In this document: piece by piece, positions 55,401-64,000 of the stretch | How positions within the stretch are numbered: position 1 is the stretch's first letter | How the letters are laid out: the number at the start of each line of letters is the position of its first letter | NCBI GenBank assembly: GCA_018340805.1 | Contig: JACMZG010001863.1 | Coordinates: 53,298,319 to 53,362,318, forward strand | Source of the DNA: Microvelia longipes | Taxonomy: Eukaryota > Arthropoda > Insecta > Hemiptera > Veliidae | Reading direction: 5' to 3' | DNA length: 64,000 bases | The notes under the pieces: model-generated | Database searches by the model: none | What the model saw: only the letters and a program-made list of their open reading frames with translations | What the model was told of the DNA's origin: nothing | Program-made: the position numbers and the translations under genes

Positions 55401-58400
55401 ACAAGTTATTTTGGAGAGACTGGTTTCTTTCAATTCCTATTGTGAGACTCCACAGCTCAATTTAATCTACTAATGTATTTATTAAATTTAAAGAAAAAGT
55501 ATACAAGCTTTTCTTACTAAAATTATTAAAACCAAGCTATCTTTTGCAAAGGAACATCAGTCTGATACATGTTACATCATATATGTACATGTTAAACCAT
55601 AAAGTATAAAATCATCAACATAAAGGAAAGAGACAGGTATGTATGTCTCTTTCCTTTCTAGAATATAACATGCTAGATTCTACTCCGCAGAACTCTTTCA
55701 TTGATTAAGAATCGCTCTTATCTATGACTTGAAACATTATGTTTCGTGTGTCACGTTACGCTTTATTTCGTTACGTTTCGTAAGGGTGTCGACAAAGCTT
55801 CAACTCACCCTGAACTTCACTTTGAATTTCAAGGAGCATGGCATTTTCATTATGTTATATGTGGCGAAAACACCATTTATCGTCAAGAACAACTTATTAT
55901 GCTTTGGAAGGACAGATCTGGCATAAGTAGGTCTCGAGCCAGGTAGGATCAAATGATACAATACAATCCCACCGATACAATTGTTTTTCTTATAAAGTTT
56001 ACTGATTAATTAATGTTCCTAGTTATTTAACAAGAGGCTAAACGCAGTTATAAACGGGATAGATTCATTGCAGGAGACATTGGATCAACAAGTTTTGAAC
56101 TTACTGGGAAAACATAAGAAAAGTCATAATGCCTAAGAAGTACAAATTAATCAAAATTGTTAAGGTCCAGAATGCTATAGGGAACTTAATGGTCGCTGTC
56201 CAGCTCTTTTTGTCCTTTTCAAGTTGATTTTTACCAGTTGCATTCTGTAGCTGAGAATTACTGGGAGGACGATACATCAGTGTCAATAATAAACAGCAGA
56301 ACGCCATGACTATAGTGAATGACATGCCTGTAAACAAACGGCACATGTGAATTCGTGAGCATCATGACGCTTATCTGTGCATAATCTGTCATAAAGTTTA
56401 CTTTATATGAAAAACTTTTTTAGTTTGAAGTTTTAAACAGCATATGGTGGCATCCAGAATATGATGTTATGAAATCAACTTGGGGTGGCCATGATCAAAG
56501 GGAGATGGATAGGAAAAGAGGCTATAAGTAGTAAGCAGATAAAGGAGAACTGTTAAGAGGTCGAGTTCTTTGACTCGAGTAGTTCTCCGAATTAATGATG
56601 CACCTAAATGTAATCGTTTACGAATTGGCGTTTTTAATAAGAATTAGTACCTGTAGATCCTGACTGTCTCTAACCAGTCAATTCAAACTGGATAATATCC
56701 GCTTAGGACCAAAAACACAGCTAAATATCCTAAGTGCTATAAAGTAATAACTTCCATATTTACTGTGGTATAGCTAGTATAATTCGACGCACGGGGCTAT
56801 ATTATGGTTGAAAACTGGTAGGATTGCTAACACCTTTTTACAGACAAAAAGTTTCCTAGTTCTGAACTCGGCAACATTGAATGGTCACTATTTCGTTTAA
56901 AATTTAAAGAAAGTTTAAAACAAATTTCTAAAAAAGTTACATTAATCTCCTAAAAGTTTGTTAAATAAGTAATGCTCCATCAGTAAAAGGTACCGTCTCG
57001 CAATGTTTATACCTCTATGATGCCATCTTAACTTGCAGCGGTGCAAGGAAGCACGGGGAATGTTTAATAGGGAATTAAGGAACATAAGGACAAAGAAAAA
57101 CTAACAGATGACGGTACAACTGACCCAAAGCCAGCTTTGATAAGCGAGATAAAAGATAGCTTAACCATAATAAGTACAAGAAAAGGAAGTAAGTTATATA
57201 AGAAGCAATAATACCAGAATAGTGATATAGTGAAAAATAATAACTGACACGGAACTCGAGTTCAGTAAGGCCATCGAGAACAAAGCACGGGGGACCAGGT
57301 TCCGGGAAGGACTGGCGAGAAGGGGGCGAGGAACCAACTTCACAGATGAAACACCTCTGAAGCTAGAGAGGGATAGGCAACACTGCGCGTGCTATGAAGC
57401 TTGAACCTCCTAGATTCAGGGGGCGAAAGTCAGGCGAATTGGAAAAGGAAGGGTAAAAGGTAGACAAGGTAAAGAGGATATGACGAAAAATACTCATGAA
57501 ACAATCCATTATACAGAAAAGAGGAAAGAACCAGAAACCAGGGGTAGCAAACTAGGAAAATTAATTTTGGCATAGTTGGTAGCTGTGCGTTCTCGGCACG
57601 AATTATTGGCGGGAACCAATCAGAGCCCAGAAATCTCTCGCAATCTGTGCGCCGAAAACTACTAGGTAACAATTGTAGACTAAACAACTTGTAGACGTTC
57701 TGATGTTATCAGAACGTCTACAAGTTGTTTAGAAAAATCACAGCTGATCTTTAAATATTTTTATCATCTATTAGTGACATTAGTCACTTCAATAATTTTA
57801 TATATTGTTCTTTATTAATTACATTTATTCAGTGGTCGTGGAATCCTGTACCATTTTTTTAGTGGTTAGTTAATGTACCAACCTGGTTATAGATTGAGTG
57901 CTGTGATTATTATATAGCAAAATTTCCAACCAACTAGACTATTTAATAATAGTCTCCACAGCACTTTCCTTAAAGATTGATCCCTTTTGACCATAGAGTA
58001 AAATCATGGCCTATGTATGCTCTCCCTATTAGTTCTAGTCTTGTCATGAGACATAAATCAATGGACACGAATTATTTTTATATTAAAACTTTTTAATCAA
58101 GCTGCTTCTTCTAATGACCATGATAATACCACTTGTCAACTTTCATATTATATAAAAGTTGAGTAGTATCAACTATCTCGTATAAATATGGAATATTAGA
58201 CAATTTAAATAAAATTAAATAAGTTTAGTAAGACTTACTTGCTGATACAGATAACCCCAGAGATTGATTCGGAGGATAATATGCGCGCAAATACTGGTAG
58301 AATCTGTTTGATGTAAAGAACACACTGGAAGATCCTATCCATGGTATACTAGTAATCATAGCAAATGCCATGCTTAGTTCGTTAGTTGATTGAAACCAAT

Positions 58401-61400
58401 GGAGTACGAAAGCGTTCATACAGAGCATCATTGGATCTGCTCCCAGTCTGAAAAAATATGATATCGCATTCACGTCCTTGTGTTATTAAAAGAGAATTCC
58501 GCGGTAGATATCTAAAAAAAAATAATTTCAACAAGACTGCGTTGATAACCTAATCTGTGACAGTGAAATTTGGCTCTTAATCTACTAAATTCACTTAATT
58601 GACGTCACAACCAAAATTGATAGGAAGGGTCTTTAACTCCGATCCTGTCTATATTATATCATCATAGATTAGTTGGTATATTTAAAATGTTAAGTTTAAA
58701 AATGATTACCATGCAAGGAAATAGAAGGAAATAACTATTTCAAGAGAGAGGGTAACATTAGGAGAGGAGGGCACTTAAAGCAGGGAGGCATTTAGGGGCA
58801 CTTAGGGGGGGGGGGTTCTGAGTCGTGAGCGCAGAATAGTTTCGTTTTTGAGACCAATATTTAAAGGCTGGATACAACAGCTCTCATCATTCCCTGGATC
58901 ATAGAGATATTATATACAAGAGGGGCCCTATAAATTTAATTTGGAAACATCGAAAAAGTAACCTGGGCACCTTCGCTTATAAATATAATCAAATAATCAG
59001 AACAAAATTACAGTAACGTATCTAGTAGAACGTTAAAAATACAAATCAAAACTCACACTATTTGCGGGAAGCCGAAATAAATTTATTTATTATAACCTTA
59101 CCTCACTCTTAAGGGAGGTTTTATTGAGGTTACACAGAGCCTCTGAGAGCCCCAAAAAGATGTTTCAGGCTTCTCAATGTATTGAGATAGGATATGCCCC
59201 TTCTAGTATATATCTCTATGCCCTGGGTAGCTTGTTACTATAACTGTACATTGGTGACGTCATTTTTTGTATTTTTATAATAATTTCAATTTCACATATA
59301 TATTTCATAATTAAATTAAGTAAAATGAATGTAAAATTAGTTGTAATTATTATCTATTACATATATTTTTTAATTATTTGTGTTGTATAGTGATTAAATG
59401 TAACGTTCCTGAAAAATGCCCGCCGTTCTTAGGGTGTATTATAAATATGTGCTCGGATATGGGTTGTAGAGGGATGGAGTTACTTGTCTCCTTCTAGCGA
59501 GGCTCTAGAAGACGTAAGTACAGTAATGGCACCTTATGGAAACTGTCACACTAATAGACCTCTTATCATTGTGTTATTTTACTTTGAGTCCTTCCTCTAA
59601 GTTAGAGTAATATATAAACCAAGTAGGGAAACTCCTATACTGACCTGTTTAAAAAATTCAGACATGCGTGATCAGCTGATAGCTGGCTCAAAAATAAATC
59701 AAATTGTAATGACTGCGCATGAGCCTTATAGGATTTACGTGTTTTTATTTAATTTTATTGGCAACACTGATAACATTAGGTGAGTTTTACTTTTTATCGC
59801 ATAGAGATATTTTAAACTAATGAAATATACCTTACTTACCCGTATAATATTCTTCCTACAACAAGTAAATCAAAATTACAAAGAAAAGATCCAATAAGAA
59901 ATAAGACATTGCCTGCTGTGAGCAGTGTACTAAACAGTAGACACGCCACTCGAATCCCAAGAAATCTACACAATAATAATTGTTTATAGTAAATCTTCGA
60001 TTTTCAAAGCGAAACAAGTTTATATTTTTTATCTATAAAATAAAACATTAATTTAACATAAAAACCTTATATTTATAAGAATGTAGTATTAAGTCAACGC
60101 CTGAGAGTCACCCATGGTGTAGTGGTTAAGGTACGCGGCCAATACACAGAATGAAAGGACTTAAGTCATGGGTTCAATCCCAGTACGGACGTCTAGGATT
60201 TTTATGAGAGGGATAAAAATTCTGCGTACCACGTCCTTCAGAAGGGACGTAAAGCCGGTGGTCTCGAGCCTGTGCGTTGTCAGGTACTCGTTAAAGATCT
60301 CTTACCCTAAATAAAACTGGGTATAGGCAAAATTTAGGACCCTCATTGTAGATTCATTATAATACTATACTGTTTCTGCCTTGTAGTTTAAAGTGTGTGG
60401 AGGTTTGGTTTAACAGTGAGGGCACGTGTTGTTCCCAGTTTTCACTAGACTATAAAAGTCGGTGAAAATATGAGTGATTGCTTGAAAAAGGCATCATAGA
60501 ATTTCACGACTCTTCTGTCTAGATTAGATGAAATATACCTACACTTGAAATTAAAAGGAGTAGAACACTATCTTAGGGAGTTGGCAAAAAGGGCCCAACA
60601 ACGTGGCCTACTAGCCTGGTAGTCACTACCACTCCCCCCATATTACTACTACTACTAAGTCAACGCCTGTTCAGCTCAGGCCTAGGAGCTATTATAAACA
60701 GATCAATCTTTAATCTATGTACATTGTAATTTATTTAATAAAAAAATCACCGTTTAAAGGTGTTTGTATTAACAAGAAAGAATTAAATTTAAGGTATTTT
60801 CAGATACACCGGTGGCAGTTACTGAGTGACAGTGGTTATTGAAAAATTTAATTGCGAACAGTTTTAAGTTTTAACACGGTTTATTTTTATTTTATTAAGA
60901 AAGAGCGAGTCCTGAGATTCAAAGTGTAAATTATTGTTTATATATTATCTAGAGCAGATAGAAGGTTGAGTAGAATCTCTACCTCTTACCATGTCAGGTT
61001 CTCAAAGGGTTGGAGGCAATCTAATTGAAATCTTAAAGGGTTAAAGATTTAGTTTTCAAAATTTAATAAAAAAATTATCACTCTTTCGTTTTCTCGCTCA
61101 GGGTATTGCCCACCTTACAACTATCTCTTTGAATCGCGAATATACTTAGAAACATATTTTTGCTCTTCTTTAAAGTATGTATTGTTAAAGAATTCATTCT
61201 ATGGGTTTAAATATTACGTTTACCAAATTCGGTGCTGCTCTGATAAAAATTGAATCCATATAATAATATCTTTATTTCATCAAAATTATTACATTACAAA
61301 TATAATAAAAATTAATACATAAAGTTTGGGGAATAAAATTGAATTCTTCCTGACTGATATAAATAATGCTGTGTAATGTCAAAAAGTCAGTAGGTAAACA

Positions 61401-62588
61401 TTACGAAGTAAAAACTTGATAAGACAACGAACTTGATGATCCGTGGTCAAATTAAAAGCTTATTAAAATGATCTCATTAAAAAGGAAAATGAAAATTTTG
61501 CACTTAATGTCGAGGTGTTTCTTTCTCTTACTGGCAATACACCCTTAAGGTCTTTGATTCAAATGGATAGAGTTATATTACTAGAGAGGGCATATCCTAT
61601 CTTAATGCAATGAGAAGTCTGAAACATTTTTTCGGACTCTCTGGTGCCCTGTGTAACCTTATAAGGCGCGGTCGAATATCCACGGCCTTCTAGAACATTG
61701 GATCACCAACAAATTTTTTTTATAACTTTTTTTTCAAAATTTTCAGTAATTAGCCGGATTTGTGATAAATGAAGCCTATTTTCGTAATCTGCACGCTCTT
61801 TTGGTTAATCTTAAAGAGTATTTACATTCACTCAACGATTTATTTTTAATCTAACTTGTTACATACATAACTACTGTTAGACGTCAATGATTTGTGTTAT
61901 ATTTTGACATGTCATATTTCTTAACATTGACGTCTAACAGTAGTTAGACGTCATAGGCTTCATTTATCACAAATCCGGCTAATTACTGAAAAGTTTGAAA
62001 AAAAGTAATAAAAAAAGTTTGTTGGTGATCCAATGTTCTAGAAGGCCGTGGATATTCGACCGCGCCTTATTGAATCCTTCTTTAAGACTGATTCCAAATG
62101 AATGAAACAAACCTGTTTATAACCTGTCAAGGTTATAAAAAATCAATTGCCACCTATTTTTCACATATTGTTTGTGTTTTGGTTAGTATTTTAAAGGTTC
62201 ACCTAAAAAAGTTTCTGTAACTTGTGATGTTTATTAAATTAATAGTCAAAGTTGTTCAGGTTACATTTTCGATGTTTCGAGATTCAACCAATATAGCCCC
62301 TCTATTAATAATATCTCTTTGTGCTAATAAATGGGAATCTTAAGGGGATTCGAGATTTCATTAAACCGAATAAAATTTTTCTAGTCAGTCATTTTATTGC
62401 AGGTTAAAAAGTAAATAATGGAACTTATTGAAATAAATACCTGTCTATAATATATCCATTGATAAATCCAAAACAGGACGGCCAGACTGCCAGTGAAAAC
62501 ATCAATGAATATTGATAAGTGTTGAGATTTAGTGATGACGTAATGACATGCTGTAGGGCACTCGGAGAGTCGTTAATAGTCATGATAC
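49318..62588 (-). CDS. Mfsd1: MFSD1-like major facilitator, 5' partial, 8 exons in window
   Basis: Exons, 5' to 3': 62588-62441, 59965-59840, 58447-58239, 56327-56105, 54397-54184, 51567-51470, 50351-50239, 49424-49318. All junctions are GT-AG and in phase, giving 1238 nt: a split first codon, then 411 residues and the stop. The protein aligns collinearly with human MFSD1: DSPSALQ (human DNPAALQ), the MFS loop motifs GYIIDRFLGIR and GFLIDRLGRN, then TATAYG (human GTAYG) and the C-terminal YQGNKLN (human AQGGNLN). Mammalian MFSD1 is a multi-pass lysosomal membrane protein that works with GLMP and exports dipeptides; transfer of that role here is inference. Human MFSD1 is about 465 aa, so some 50-60 N-terminal residues are missing. 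I found no exon for them up to 64000. The gene is upstream of drongo on the same strand. Confidence 0.92.
50239..50351 (-). CDS. Mfsd1: MFSD1-like exon (TM11-TM12)
   Basis: Acceptor tattgacag|GGCTCAG and donor ATAGCAT|gtaagt. Encodes (V)AQSGMNLAFAAGSLISGR, then YNAIEKFYFTVIA(C). It aligns with human MQSIQNLGLAIISIIAGM and YLFLEVFFIAC. Phase 2 in, phase 1 out. Confidence 0.92.
50915..51165. repeat. 41-bp minisatellite, cluster 2
   Basis: Six well-preserved copies of the unit seen at 48785-49235, in the same orientation, inside the MFSD1-like intron between 50351 and 51470. The two clusters bracket the last two exons. Confidence 0.9.
51470..51567 (-). CDS. Mfsd1: MFSD1-like exon (TM10-TM11 junction)
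   Basis: Acceptor gattttcag|ATAATACTG and donor TATGGAGT|gtaagc. Encodes IILSVSFTMMTASYLPLIGH, then LVHKHQTATAYG(V). Human MFSD1 has ALWPMVAFVVPEHQLGTAYG at this point. Phase 0 in, phase 2 out, so the join to the preceding exon is clean. Confidence 0.92.
52140..52510. repeat. Diverged duplication including a partial copy of an MFSD1 exon
   Basis: agtaacgcactaacatgtta with gatattccaatggaatagca (52153-52213) is repeated in diverged form at 52421-52480. Between them, 52323-52410 on the minus strand copies the 3' part of the exon at 54184-54397 (FISISLCLALLAIGIIAFST) with its gtaagtat donor. 52238-52300 is a further degenerate copy of the 96-bp unit. Confidence 0.75.
52323..52410 (-). pseudogene. 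Mfsd1: Partial duplicate of MFSD1-like exon (3' part with splice donor)
   Basis: Encodes LFISISLCLALLAIGIIAFS, then TSNPFAAV|gtaagt, about 90% like the real exon over its last 85 nt. The first half of the exon (the acceptor and MTLDAASNM) is missing and no good acceptor is visible, so I treat it as a pseudo-exon. Use as an alternative exon cannot be excluded. Confidence 0.7.
53240..54180. repeat. 96-bp tandem array derived from MFSD1 exon end and splice donor, about 10 copies
   Basis: The unit (plus strand) contains cttggtatacttactacagt, agcaaactggtcagaaatgg, agaaagctattatcctgtgt, gccagcaatgctatgaatgt and tgatggagacaaaact. The complement matches the last ~60 nt of the exon at 54184-54397, its gtaagtatacc donor and ~35 nt of intron. 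Measured spacing of gagaca marks: 53445, 53541, 53637. Minus-strand frames of 114 and 124 codons (ALLAHRIIAFSISDQFATVV repeats) follow from the period of 32 codons. Confidence 0.93.
54184..54397 (-). CDS. Mfsd1: MFSD1-like exon (TM8-TM9), source of a tandem array
   Basis: Acceptor tgttcgcag|AGAATTTTTC and donor GCTGTT|gtaagt. Encodes EFFHTRYNMTLDAASNMASA, then SPMGFLIDRLGRN and ISLCLALLAHGMMAF and ends NPFAAV. It aligns with human FFTEKFGFSSQAAS, LLVDKTGKN and HMMLAFTMWNP. Phase 2 in, phase 0 out. The last ~60 nt plus the splice donor are tandemly repeated just downstream in the intron. Confidence 0.93.
54683..55440. mobile_element. 758-bp foldback of Penelope-type termini
   Basis: The arms 54683-55000 and 55126-55440 are complementary almost throughout (aggattgaaag, aacaaagccga, tcggtcttacagaccatcat, caacaaagtataatgactaa, tcaccggtaattcatctcct). 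Both arms hold a ctgatgatggtctgtaagac + cgaaa motif (changed to aatgatgg in the left arm). The loop is ~125 bp with repeated aacctaggata. In the intron between MFSD1 exons 56105 and 54397. Confidence 0.85.
55735..55950 (+). other. Unidentified open segment (two overlapping frames of ~65 codons)
   Basis: Two plus-strand frames overlap here. One reads ASTHPELHFEFQGAWHFHYV, then ICGENTIYRQEQLIMLWKDR, which looks more protein-like than its surroundings (mixed composition, few Lys/Asn runs). I do not recognise it. It could be a fragment of a mobile-element or captured gene, or chance. Confidence 0.2.
56105..56327 (-). CDS. Mfsd1: MFSD1-like exon (TM6, cytosolic loop, TM7)
   Basis: Acceptor tgtttacag|GCATGTC and donor TTTTCCCA|gtaagt. 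A hydrophobic helix (MSFTIVMAFCCLLLTLMY) is followed by a charged loop with GKNQLEKDKKS and then another helix (FWTLTILINLYFLGIMTFLM). The loop corresponds to the central cytosolic loop of MFSD1. Phase 1 in, phase 2 out. Confidence 0.92.
57682..57730. repeat. Perfect 23-bp hairpin with 3-nt loop
   Basis: aaacaacttgtagacgttct-gat, gtt, atc-agaacgtctacaagttgttt: both arms match exactly. It lies in an MFSD1-like intron. Flanking inverted sequence is absent, so it is not obviously part of a longer foldback. Confidence 0.9.
58239..58447 (-). CDS. Mfsd1: MFSD1-like exon (TM5 region)
   Basis: Acceptor attttttcag|ACTGGG and donor TCAGCAA|gtaagt. Encodes LGADPMMLCMNAFVLHWFQS, then NELSMAFAM and SLGLSVSA. 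Human MFSD1 has IGGESLAVAQNTYAVSWFKG and KELNLVFGL here. Phase 2 in, phase 1 out. Confidence 0.92.
58900..59220. mobile_element. hAT-like MITE with 8-bp target-site duplication (copy 2)
   Basis: Ends catagagatattatatacaa and ttctagtatatatctctatg. Flanks ccctggat (58892-58899) and ccctgggt (59221-59228). Right half (gcctctgagagccccaaaaa, gatgtttcaggc) matches 47586-48018; left half (gaaacatcgaaaaagtaacc) matches the complement of 42070-42095. Confidence 0.82.
59605..59799. repeat. Dispersed repeat R2, uninterrupted copy
   Basis: Collinear with 41832-42252 but lacking the MITE. caaattgtaatgactgcgca at about 59697 is the empty site. Confidence 0.8.
59840..59965 (-). CDS. Mfsd1: MFSD1-like exon (TM3-TM4 region)
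   Basis: Acceptor ttgtgtag|ATTTCTTGG and donor TACGG|gtaagt. Encodes (R)FLGIRVACLLFSTLL and on to VVGRILY(G). It aligns with human VFGIRWGTIIFS and FGRFVFG. Two hydrophobic helices are visible. Phase 2 in, phase 2 out. Confidence 0.92.
60104..60655 (+). mobile_element. Long tRNA-derived SINE (copy 2), 14-bp target-site duplication
   Basis: Begins gagtcacccatggtgtagtg, with B-box-like gggttcaatcccag, the same 0.5-kb body and TACT-type tail as 23940-24514, and perfect flanking repeats taagtcaacgcctg at 60090-60103 and 60656-60669. About 40 bp in the leader differ from copy 1 by deletion. Confidence 0.9.
61566..62321. mobile_element. hAT-like MITE (copy 3) split by a foldback
   Basis: Left end gatagagttatattactaga, then aagtctgaaacattttttcg and tgtgtaacctt. 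Right end ggttacattttcgatgtttc, then gcccctctattaataatatc-tctttg. Joining across 61662-62069 restores the order seen in the other copies. A target-site duplication could not be recognised. Confidence 0.72.
61662..62069. mobile_element. Palindromic foldback, family A (copy 2)
   Basis: taaggcgcggtcgaatatcc ... ggatattcgaccgcgcctta, the same arms as 35557-36019 (ttctagaacattggatcacc, ttagccggatttgtgataaa). The right arm has lost about 60 bp near tagttagacgtcataggctt. It is inserted in the MITE at 61566-62321. Confidence 0.88.
62441..62588 (-). CDS. Mfsd1: MFSD1-like exon (first in window; TM1-TM2 region)
   Basis: Acceptor tcgtgacag|GTATCATG and donor ATAGACAG|gtattt. Begins mid-codon (phase 1), reads GIMTINDSPSALQHVITSSL and ends FINGYIIDR. 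Human MFSD1 has YDNPAALQTQV and GGFLIDR at the matching places. The entry phase shows that at least one more coding exon precedes it. Confidence 0.9.
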
Positions 62589-62799
62589 CTGTCACGATAA
62601 ATAGTTTTGAATAATTAAAGATTTTTAATTATACAACGATATTAAGATCTATCAACCCTGCTCTCGCCTGGTAGACCCAAGCCGAAGTAATCTGAAAAGG
62701 GTCAGTCTGCCGCTATTTTCATGCTGGGATCAACCCGCCATTTGCGTAACAGGTGTTGCGTCCGCTTATATGAGGATTGACGAACTCCTCATATAGGTC

Positions 62800-63330
62800 C
62801 TTAGAATAATAGAAGGAGCACAGGACCGTAAACACAATGTAATTCCACTGATAACACGAAAGCCGGTTGACTGGTACACTTAAGTAATGCTGCCAACCTA
62901 ACAACAAAACATTATTTTAAATATGTGTCATAAATATCTATTAATGAAGAAAGATCGTAAAGAACAAATATAATACCTTAAAACACCTGCTGAGTATTTA
63001 ATAAATCCGGTCTTAGATGGCAAAAGGATATCGGAATTCAAGAATCTACATTTAGTTGACGAGGACTACATTTAATATAATTTTAACTAAAGACGTTTAA
63101 CTACAATTTAAAATGCTTAAAATATTGTAATGCAACATATTTATACTAGTATTTTATGATCAATCACATTAAATAATGTATATCTAATAATTGAGCAACC
63201 CGGGAGTATGCCACTTTTTGTTTAGAAATTGTTACTTGTTAGGGTGGCAGCATTAACTTAAAGTGCACCAGTGAACCGCCTTTCGTGTTTATCAGTAGTG
63301 CTCCTTCTAATATTTAGTAATTATTCTAAG
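62800..63330. mobile_element. Foldback element, family B (copy 2)
   Basis: Ends cttagaataatagaaggagc and ttctaatatttagtaattat-tctaag. Contains ctgataacacgaaagccggt and its complement, and the core (gaagaaagatcg, cacctgctgagtatttaata) of 30816-31339 in the opposite orientation. Confidence 0.82.
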
Positions 63331-63744
63331 TATAGGTCATAATTAGTTATCACTGTTTTCGTGGAAGTAAGAGGATCCCAGTGCAATAAAGTAATCTCCT
63401 TTAATTATCTCTCTTTGACCAGATAGTGTAAAGGTACTACGATTTGTTGGATTTCTCCTAACATTTTTTGTTTATACTTGTTAACCTTTGTTTTCTTTAT
63501 GTTTATTTCTCATATGCATACTATCATCAGACCCAACTTCGAATTTCATTTACTCTATAATTGGTTTCCCCTGAAATTGACAGGTTATGCTACTCCCTCA
63601 GCACGTCCAGTTTTGCCGAACATTGTTCAGAATTTATTAGGCAACGTCGACTCTGAAACTTATTGATCTTCGTTTAGAGTAAGCTGTAACCGTATACAAG
63701 CTAATCAAGCTGTAATCGAAAAATCAGCTACCGTCGATACTTGC
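63331..63744. other. Right-edge region, no exon found
   Basis: Expected neighbourhood of the missing MFSD1 N-terminal exon. No minus-strand hydrophobic segment bounded by splice sites in the right phase was found. A plus-strand 62-codon frame (63478-63666, ...GYATPSARPVLPNIVQ...) is not recognised. Confidence 0.4.
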
Positions 63745-63992
63745 TGTTGGATATGAATATCTTAGGACCGGTTTCGGCATAACGACATCATCTGCAGGGG
63801 GGGGGGGGGCAACACTCGAGCTCTCAACTAATAAAGTTATATCAGTGAATAACTTCTAGAGGGCTCGACGTGCTCATTGAGACTAGAAGTTAATTACTGA
63901 TATAACTTTATTAGTTGAGAGCTCGAGTGTTGCCCTGCCTTGCTGATGATGGTGTTATGCCGAAACCGGTCCAGGGATATTCATATCCAACA
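63745..63992. mobile_element. Foldback element with hammerhead-like ends, family D
   Basis: tgttggatatgaatatctta pairs with tgatattcatatccaaca-type sequence at 63975-63992. Inner arms caacactcgagctctcaact and ttagttgagagctcgagtgt are complementary. A run of about 14 G interrupts the left arm. The right arm reads gctgatgatggtgttatgcc followed by gaaaccggtcc. Confidence 0.8.
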
Positions 63993-64000
63993 GAAAGTAT

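Overview
This is a eukaryotic genomic window, AT-rich (roughly 70% by eye), with two multi-exon protein-coding genes on the minus strand embedded in a dense field of transposon debris and minisatellites. The GT-AG introns, the insect-type sequence of the AGFG/drongo protein (KKRYYVEP after the ArfGAP domain) and the transposon classes (Penelope-like, pogo/Tigger, a LINE with SINE partners, hAT-like MITEs) point to an arthropod, most probably an insect. A hemipteran is a guess I cannot prove. No operons, rRNA genes, CRISPR arrays or functional tRNA genes were seen.

Gene 1 (8208-40637, minus) is a complete ortholog of drongo/AGFG1 (ArfGAP with FG repeats). Nine exons join in perfect phase to 459 codons including the stop (458 aa). 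They carry an N-terminal ArfGAP zinc finger (C-x2-C-x16-C-x2-C), a low-complexity middle with DPF and DPW motifs and a tail with four NPF motifs, the last at the extreme C-terminus. Gene 2 (49318 to beyond 62588, minus) is an MFSD1-type lysosomal major facilitator. Eight exons join in phase to 411 residues plus a split first codon. The N-terminal exon(s) were not found and probably lie past the right edge. The genes lie head to tail, with about 8.7 kb of repeats between them, and there is no sign that they work together.

Layout: 1-2340 Crypton-like recombinase fragment and 'gcgag' repeats; 2340-8200 AT-rich intergenic sequence; 8208-40637 drongo, with introns holding at least eight minisatellites, several (TA)n runs, SINEs, foldback elements, a pogo/Tigger deletion derivative, a Penelope-like GIY-YIG remnant and a 5'-truncated LINE; 40640-49300 intergenic, with an hAT-like MITE inside an older repeat and a 27-bp satellite of about 0.95 kb; 49318-64000 MFSD1 gene, with foldbacks, SINE, MITEs and a 96-bp tandem array.

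The most notable structure is that 96-bp array (about 53240-54180). It is a tandem amplification of the 3' end of an MFSD1 coding exon together with its splice donor. The period is a multiple of three, so copies that keep the donor could act as alternative in-frame 5' splice sites. Also notable are several very long palindromic foldbacks whose ends carry a hammerhead-like CTGATGATG...CGAAA motif, an hAT-like MITE with a paralogous empty site, several nested insertions with clear target-site duplications, and a SINE whose 3' end resembles that of the local LINE.
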